A stretch of 64,000 bases of DNA, from NCBI GenBank assembly GCA_029891345.1, contig CM056995.1, positions 211,433,047-211,497,046 on the forward strand, in the 5' to 3' direction. The DNA is from Dryococelus australis. Its lineage: Eukaryota > Arthropoda > Insecta > Phasmatodea > Phasmatidae. Both the position numbers and the translations under genes were made by a program. This document shows, one piece after another, positions 57,121 to 64,000 of this stretch (positions are counted from its first letter, which is position 1; the number at the start of each line of letters is the position of its first letter). The notes beneath the pieces were generated by a model. It had not been told where the DNA came from. It saw only the letters and a program-made list of their open reading frames with translations, and searched no databases.

Positions 57121-58102
57121 CGATTTATTAGACTCACAAATGAGTTGACTTTCTTCATTGCCAAAGTTAATTATGAGATAAAAATAAATTAAATGAAATA
57201 AATATACAATAATTGAGAACAAATTTTTTTCCATAAATTGTGCAACATAAAAATGCAAATATTGCAATATTCATTTTAAAAATGGGTTAAAAGTTTTCCG
57301 AAACATATGCAAAATAGACTACACAATAAATATGATAAGAACCTTCAGCAACTAACAGAAAAACGCAATATAATCTGGATATGAATAACCTAGTTATCGA
57401 TTTATCAAATTAAATATTCCAGAACCGAAACTATTAAAATAAACTATAAAAAATAATACGAAAATTGAAACACAGGAGACAATAAATTAAGAACCAAAAT
57501 ATTTAATGATCGAGATACACTACCCAGTCGATAAAACTGTGCCGCGCACGTGGAAGACACGAACGCAAATACGAAAAATACTAACCACCACACGAAAATC
57601 AGCACAGTTCGCAAACGATAATCATTTCGTGAGACGGCTTCTATTCCCTTCTTCAGGTGCTCAGAGACTGTGAACTGGATTTTTAAAATGCTCATTCTGA
57701 GTACAGTAGCTTTTTTATGGTTTACTTGAAAAATTGATAACGGGGTATACATATCACGATTGTATTGCGTTTTCTGTCAGTTTTTAATTATTTATAGTAT
57801 ATTTACTGTGTGTCAATATTGCATTTTTTTAAATTCGGTACAAGTTTTGCATAAATATTAATATTTTTCACGTTAATTTTGCACTTTTTTTGTAAATGGT
57901 TTCAGTTTTTGTAATTCCTATTGCATTTTTTACTATTACGTTTTATTTATTGTTTTTGGTTGCTTTTCCCTGTAATCAGCTTCGGAACTGGAGAAAGTCT
58001 GATTCCCGAGTCTAATGCACCACTACACCATTGCCACGAAACATTGCAGTCAAGAAGAACTAGTTGTGAAACAGAAGACTGATATGCTTGTTAGCATATC
58101 CG

Positions 58103-58108
<6 letters not shown>
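57121..58108. other. Unassigned DNA with a 102-codon minus-strand frame
   Basis: The frame at 57444-57752 (minus) contains a hydrophobic run (VLIFVWWLVFFVFAFVSST) after a polar segment (HLKKGIEAVSRND). It could be a single-span membrane segment, but no family is recognised, flanks are AT-rich, and no promoter or splice evidence exists. Listed as uncertain, not as a gene. Confidence 0.25.

Positions 58109-58186
<78 letters not shown>
58109..58186 (+). repeat. (TA)n microsatellite
   Basis: About 78 bases of pure (TA)n; the Tyr/Ile frames on both strands are artefacts. Confidence 0.97.
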
Positions 58187-58187
<1 letters not shown>

Positions 58188-59744
58188 GATGACTTGGGAA
58201 GAGTGGACGGTTAACATATGATTGCGGAATGGCGCATAGACCATGCCTGTAATCCAGAGAAGGCAAGCAGCAAGCTTTACGAGACAGTAGAACGAATTGT
58301 ATGCTGCTGCAACCAGTATTATATGATAGTTAAATGATCAAAACAGCAAATTGGTGATTCGGAAGGCTTTTCCCAAATCCTAAGAGTATGCTTCGGTAAT
58401 AATCATTTCAGGCATGGCAGTATGTACATGGAATACTACACAAGAGAGTGATTTAATGGTCTCCATTGTATGTAGCAGAAACCAACGTCGAAGAAGGAAA
58501 TTCTTCACATCGTTCTTGAGACTATCTCGCAGTATCATAAACCGCTGTTGCCAATAACAACAAAAACAAACACATTTATATTGGTCATGTTGTATGAATG
58601 AGCGTTATGCTGATATTTTTCCAGTTCCGAGCAGAGCATTTGTTGGTGGCAATGCTTAAAACTGTGTACTGATCTGTGCCAGAAAGAGTTAAGAAAACGT
58701 TACATTTAAATGTCAACGTATGCATTATCCACAGCAAACTATGAAAGCACTAAGGACAAGAAACCTACTAATGTGAACAATTTATGTCGTGTTATTGTAT
58801 AACAGACAACAATTCATAACGTATAAAATGGGTTCTAACATCACGGAGGAGGAATAAACACTAATGTATGTGATTATGAGACACAGACTATAAAATCAGA
58901 GGCTTCGAGAGGCTCCGATGTTTAATACGAACGTCAACATTTATTGAATTGACGACATGATATAGGAGTTGTGAAATATCTATTTTACTCCTAAAATGTG
59001 TTTCCCATTTTATTTTATTATTCCTTTCTCAACTACATACAACAAAAATACAAAGCACATAGAACAACATGTGGTAATGAACTATTACTTTTAAAGGTGT
59101 AATTTTTGGGATAAGAGAGCGTGTGGCAAAGAAGGATCAGTGGGAGTAAAAGGTTGTGAGGGGGAGGGGGATGAGTAAGCAGATAAAAATTGTGCACATG
59201 TTAATAGCAAAATTTTATTTTTACTGCCTTGAAATATAATTCTTGTGCGTTATTTATGTTTCTGGAAGACTTTATTGTCGAGGATGTTGATGGTAGGTCT
59301 TAAGTGCGCGATAAATAGCTGCAGGAATTTCCAAATACTTGTCGAAAAACACGTGTGCCTGGTATTGTACGTTAGACCGATATTGCGTGGAGCCAGCGGC
59401 AGCAGACCTTTTGCGGTTTGCTCATCCACAGTTCTTGGAAAAGGAGATAGGCGTTGTTTAGTCGAGATGGGGGGGGGTTGGGGGGGGGGGGGTGTTGGTG
59501 GCATTGTGAGGTAGTTCGGATTAGTTTCCTTGCGATAACGTCTCATGCAATAACTTGGGCATTTAAAGGTACGTTTAATTTCATGCTGGCGAAAATGTTA
59601 ATGTACAACCAAATGTTACTTTCTTTCTAAAATAATGTACGTGTCATTTGTGTTAAGTTTCCTGTAGTTTAACAAGCATACGGGAAAATTATAACTGTCC
59701 CAAATTACCTCGCAAGTAATGCCTTCTGAGGTCTTCAGAGCTGA
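58187..59744. other. Unassigned DNA with a long poly-G tract
   Basis: G-rich tract at 59467-59490 (several G-runs separated by TT). No gene or family match supported. Confidence 0.4.
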
Positions 59745-59973
59745 TGAATGAATTAAAAATGAGATGGATATTGAGCAGCACCAGGAATGCAATATTTTTT
59801 GGAAAAAGGGGGGGGGGGGGAGGGAGTTTCTCGAGGAAACCAGTAGACCAACAGAATCGTCCATGCACAATTCTCACATGCGAAAATCTGGCAGTGACCA
59901 GCCGGGGATCAAGCCCGAAACTGTTTGGTTGGAGGTGAATGCTCCAGCAGTCGCTCGACCACCTCGGCTCTCA
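59745..59973 (-). mobile_element. SINE family C, diverged copy
   Basis: Minus strand: A-box-like GGTGGTCGAGCG, B-box region GCTTGATCCCCGG, TTTTCGCATGTGAGAATTGT, GGTTTCCTCGAG and GGTGCTGCTCAATATCCATC. A C-run (G-run on the plus strand, 59808-59823) has expanded in the middle. Confidence 0.8.
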
Positions 59974-60284
59974 TGTAACGTGAATTTCTCTTGTGACATT
60001 TTCTATAGGACATATTCATATTCACGAACTGCAGCAACTTATATTATCAGTAAGGTGTCCTCCTATAATCCATCCCAGGATAGATACTACTTTTTGCCCG
60101 GATATCCCGCTTACGCACTTCAGTTTGCCATACACATATAAGATTTGCTAAGGAATGCAAATGTAGCTACCGCACATAATGCGTGTTTAAATACCACACA
60201 AGAAAACAATTTGTAGTACGCAATAGTTTCATTTATGTGCATCTAGTTGTCATAGAGTGGTAGCTATGTGTGCTGTGAAATCTC

Positions 60285-60331
<47 letters not shown>

Positions 60332-60967
60332 AGGCCTACTTCACATCGGCGATAAAAAAAATTTACTCAGAGGATTGATTCTCTGCATGAATCTATTACC
60401 GGTATCGCAGATCTTGTAAAGAAAATACTTCCATTTCGAAGTCCGTGTTTATAAAATAACAGTAAACTGGACAAGTTATTGTATTTCTTACAATGAAAAA
60501 GTACACAGCTTTTAAAATTATTCTTTTGGCAACGAAAATTATAAACATAATTTTTTGTAAATATGAGTTTTTACAGCGTACAGGTAACAAGCTCTAAAAA
60601 CTATTACCACCACATAAGTAAGAGCATTTTTTTTATTTACGGATCTATGGGAATGAGAACACTCTTGTGCCAGAACAGTCTTTAAAAATAAATGCTACAT
60701 TTAAACAAAAAAAAAAATTAAAAACAGACATTGTCTCCAAAATTTCATTAAATTGCTTACAAAAATTATTCGTATCTTGTCCAGATACGTTTTATAGATG
60801 TCCGGATATTTCAACCATAAACTAGAAAGATGTAACATGTATTTTTTTAATTCGAAATTCACATACTTTTTGTACACATTTTCACAATCCTACGCAGAAT
60901 ATAAATTGCAGAATCTAACACGCTATCCAAAGTATTCAAAAATAGGTTTCTTAAAAATACTTCGGTA
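59974..60967. other. Unassigned DNA with (GA)n microsatellite
   Basis: (GA)n at 60288-60327. The remainder is AT-rich without recognisable features. Confidence 0.45.
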
Positions 60968-61402
60968 GTGTCACCCGGATTTGCATATATGGGAATCGTA
61001 CCTGGACGATGCTATTATTTGGCGGCTTTTCTCAGGTTGAGTTGAGAGATTTGGGCGGTTCTCTGTGGTCTTGAGAGCCAATGAGGGGTGAATGATGTGG
61101 ATATGGAGCAGCGCCGGGAAGGAGGGTGGGGGAAACGGGAGATCCCTGAGAAAACTCGCCGACATGCAGCATCGTCCCGGCACGATTCCCACATGCAAAA
61201 ATCCGTGGACCGACCCCGCCAGGAATCGAACCCAGATCGCCTTGGTCGAACGCGAGCGCTCTAGCCACTCGAACACCGTGACCCTGATTTTCTCAGGGTT
61301 ATCCCATTTTCCCACCATTCATTCCAGGTGCTGCTCACCTCATGCCATCCTTCTTCGGATCGCAAGACAATACGATTTTAAGAGCCGCCCAAACATCTCA
61401 AA
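60968..61402 (+). mobile_element. SINE family C copy interrupted by another SINE
   Basis: The host copy is split into 60968-61036 (GGATTTGCATATATGGGAAT, then CGTACCTGGACGATGC) and 61288-61402 (GGGTTATCCCATTTTCCCAC, GGTGCTGCTCACC, AAGAGCCGCCCAAACATCTC). Removing the nested element restores an uninterrupted family C body. Confidence 0.85.
61037..61287 (-). mobile_element. SINE family C, full-length, nested with target duplication
   Basis: Minus strand: GGGTCACGGTGTTCGAGTGG (A-box region), perfect B box GGGTTCGATTCC, then TTTTGCATGTGGGAATCGTG and GTTTTCTCAGGGATCTCCCG. Flanked by the 10-bp duplication TTTTCTCAGG (61027-61036 and 61288-61297), direct evidence of retroposition into an older SINE. 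Confidence 0.92.
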
Positions 61403-62826
61403 TCGACTTTAAAAATACTTCCAATTGTAAATAATAGTTGGACAAAAGTTGTCACAATTTAAGGAAATAAATTTCTAAATAATTTATTGGTGTTAATTTT
61501 TTGCGACGCAATACTACACAAACGTACATATTCATTCTGCTTCAGGTCATTTACATTTAACAACAGTTCGAAATGCTTCAAACATGCATGTACTCAATAA
61601 TTGAGCGAAGGTTTTGCTATAGTTATATCTGGCACTGTAAAGATTATGGATACAATAGGATATGCTGCTTTTCAGGTTTATAGTTTTATTTCATGTTAAA
61701 ACTGCTCTTACATAATTTAGAAGTTCGTTGAACGAATCTAACGTGCAGTTTATTTGTTCCGACAAGTCTTTGAAATACGAAATGGCATTTGCAAGACGCG
61801 CGAGTTGGAGCAAGGGGGGGGGGGGGTGAAATTGCATTTGTCAACTTACCTACTCCTCCCTGGGGAGCCGGACCTTCCTCCTTCCTATCCTCCCCCTCCC
61901 ACCCACTCGAACTGTCACCAATGTCATGAACAGTGGCGAAGGTACACAGCAGGAAACATGACCCCTCAAATGGTCAGCATTAGCTACTCCGCTCGTTTCG
62001 TGCTGAAGGGATAGAATAAAAGTGTCCTATCTCCAAACAGTGAGGTCGGATATTTTCGACTCAAACATGATGTTGCAGTGCATTACGCATATGCATATAA
62101 ATTGCCTTTGTGTAAAAATAATTCTTTCTATAAACCATCTACTATGAACGAACGTGACATATAACTCTTTTAGTTTTTACTTTTTCGATACTCCGATTAC
62201 TTTATTTTCTGCAACTTGTGAAATTTGCTCTAATATAGCCCTTTTTATTATTTATTATTGTATATTAATAAGAATTTTACCTAATTTTTTAAAACAGGCA
62301 TTCCTAATTTTAGTTTTCGTTAATGGCATGTAAAAATCTCATTCTTCTGCATAAACTTGTTTGACTTCTATTTGCTGTCGCATTGACCTCTAAAACAGCT
62401 TTAAATGATGCCCTTTATGGCCCTCTTAAGGAAGAGAGACGTACTTTACGAACATTAAGGCCTTTTTCTTGAAATTCAAAATCCTGTATTTTTAAACAGG
62501 CTAATTTCTTTATGATATTGACTGAAACTGCTTGTAAAGTTTTAAGTCTTTGGGATGTTCAGTTTATAGTGGCCCACATTTCGAATGTATCAATGTGTAG
62601 TGGCCAAGCGTCTATTATGGTATAAAGAAAGAAAGAAAAAATAGCAAAATGAAAATTACTTCTATATAAGGCGTACACTGTTTCGTCCTTTTGAGTTAAG
62701 CAGCATTATTGGAAAGAAGAAAGGCTTATCAATCCTTGCTAACTACAGCATACGACGTTCATACACTGGATGCTACTTTAAACGAACAGAATAAAGCGAT
62801 AATATGAGATTAAGCTCCAAGCCCAC
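61403..62826. other. Unassigned DNA with a poly-G tract
   Basis: G-run at 61814-61826 followed by a C/T-rich patch to 61920; otherwise AT-rich with no gene or repeat boundary recognised. Confidence 0.4.
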
Positions 62827-63248
62827 TAAAGGCTGTTCGCAGTACACTGAGCACTTTTGAAAGTCCTGCTTAAGATCTACATGTATGCACACTGTGTATT
62901 ATTCCGCCTTATGTAAAATTAACACTGCCATGGGCCTCATCGCTTTATTCATGCATCGGTGCAGTAAAACTATGAAATTATTACAAAAGTAAATTTTTAC
63001 CAAATCTGCTCAGTTTTTCACTTTGATGCATTAAAGAACAGAAAGCGGAAGAAATAATTTACAGTATCACATATGTTACCTAACACATTTAATTTGACGT
63101 TAGGCCATGGAACTACTTTCTCTCCATTGTTACCAACTTTACTGAGCGCATGTCATTCACGGCGCCCGTTAAAATATATGCAGGTAGGAGCAGTGACTTT
63201 TTCTAAGTTTTATTTCAAAAGTGCTCACTTCATCGTGAATAGCCTTTA
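62827..63248 (+). mobile_element. MITE family A, full-length copy
   Basis: AAAGGCTGTTCGCAGTACAC to CATCGTGAATAGCCTTT, with the family interior in the orientation of 6993-7408. Confidence 0.9.
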
Positions 63249-63656
63249 CCAGAGATGACGTAAGATAGTATTAGAGGCCGTGTCGTAGGAGTATCTTGAG
63301 TTCCAGCTACATTGTCATGCTGTCACCACTAGCGCAAGTGATACCTGCCAGTATTCAAGTGCATCGATGAATGGCTAGTGCTGATAAGACTTAACAGACG
63401 CACTCGTCCAACGACTACCGGCAGTTAACAGATAATGAAGTAAAAAGGTTTCAAGAGAATTAAATGCAATGTAGCTTAGAAACGTACTGTGACTAAAAAC
63501 ATTTGTAAGATAGGACGCCCTTGACCAAAGTACCGTTCGTGTCATTGGGAAAGTTTCAGGAAGGAATTGACTTAACTTGACAGCACCAAGCTTTAAAAAC
63601 GGAACATATGCTCTCACATGATATCACATATCTCTGGCTTAAGAATTAACAACTGC
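63249..63656. other. Unassigned DNA between two MITEs
   Basis: No feature recognised; the minus-strand 80-codon frame here lacks support. Confidence 0.35.
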
Positions 63657-64000
63657 ATATAGGCTGTTCACGGCAAATTGAGCAATTTTGAAAGCCCTGC
63701 TTAAAATCTACTTGTACGCACATTGTGTATCCTTCCGCCTTATGTAAAATTAACATTGCCATGGGCATCGTCACTTTATTCATGCATCGGTCAAGTGAAA
63801 CTGTGAAAATATTAGAAAAATAAATACTCTACAAATATGGTCATTTTTACACTTCATGCATTGATAAAAACAGAAAGCGAAAGAAATAATTTTACTTGTC
63901 ACAAATGGTTACATAATGCTTTTAATTCAACGTTAAGATATCTAAACTACTTTCTGTTCATCGTTACCAACTTACTGGGCGCATTTCATTCACTGTGCCC
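63657..64000 (+). mobile_element. MITE family A, cut by the window end
   Basis: TATAGGCTGTTCACGGCAAA, CCCTGCTTAAAATCTACTTG, CATGGGCATCGTCACTTTAT and CGTTACCAACTTACTGGGC; about 345 of ~415 bp present. Confidence 0.9.

Noticed and set aside
57444-57752. 102-codon minus-strand frame with a membrane-like segment
   Set aside because: Single hydrophobic run and no family, promoter or splice support; listed only as an uncertain stretch.
61092-61412. 106-codon plus-strand frame
   Set aside because: Runs across two nested SINEs in opposite orientations.

Overview
This window looks like gene-poor, repeat-dense nuclear DNA of an insect, most likely a polyneopteran (orthopteran or stick-insect type) with a large genome. 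Four things point this way. The base composition is AT-rich, with no long spliced gene visible in 64 kb. A nuclear mitochondrial insertion at 56172-56693 reads as insect-type nad2 in the invertebrate mitochondrial code. tRNA-headed SINEs and SINE bodies resemble those common in polyneopteran genomes (recalled, not searched). Helentron-type, Tc1-type and TA/TWA-target elements are abundant. The species cannot be named from this sequence.

Layout. 1-4980: AT-rich DNA with minisatellites and a compact C2HC zinc-finger gene on the minus strand (3566-4138), complete with TATA box and poly(A) signal. A minisatellite of AAGATGGC units and a candidate internal exon (4778-4896) lie upstream of it. 5000-12300: SINE and MITE copies, then an old ~285-bp degenerate tandem array (about 8600-11800) split by a Helentron-like non-autonomous element (9692-10230). 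13168-14090: a GC-rich island holding the best candidate protein-coding first exon (minus strand, ATG at 13259, donor after 13168), with a promoter-like block upstream. 14090-43000: a mosaic dominated by two related MITE families (A and B), SINEs, a Tc1 remnant (36560-37300), a long-TIR element with a decayed transposase (37923-38741) and several other inverted-repeat elements. 44727-54960: a 10.2-kb inverted repeat with ~3.4-3.6-kb arms around a ~3.2-kb spacer; both arms carry a C2HC zinc-finger ORF related to the gene at 3566-4138. 55000-64000: SINEs (one nested in another with a clear target duplication), a small TA-target MITE, the nad2 insertion and further MITE copies.

The recurring theme is a small C2HC zinc-finger family at three places: one apparently intact gene and two copies facing each other across a palindrome. 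The inner arm segments look almost identical while the outer segments are clearly diverged, suggesting arm-to-arm gene conversion. Both settings contain arrays or copies of an AAGATGGC motif. Everything else is best read as transposable elements and their nested insertions. No bacterial, viral or CRISPR feature was found. All boundaries and similarities were judged by eye; no search or alignment program was run.
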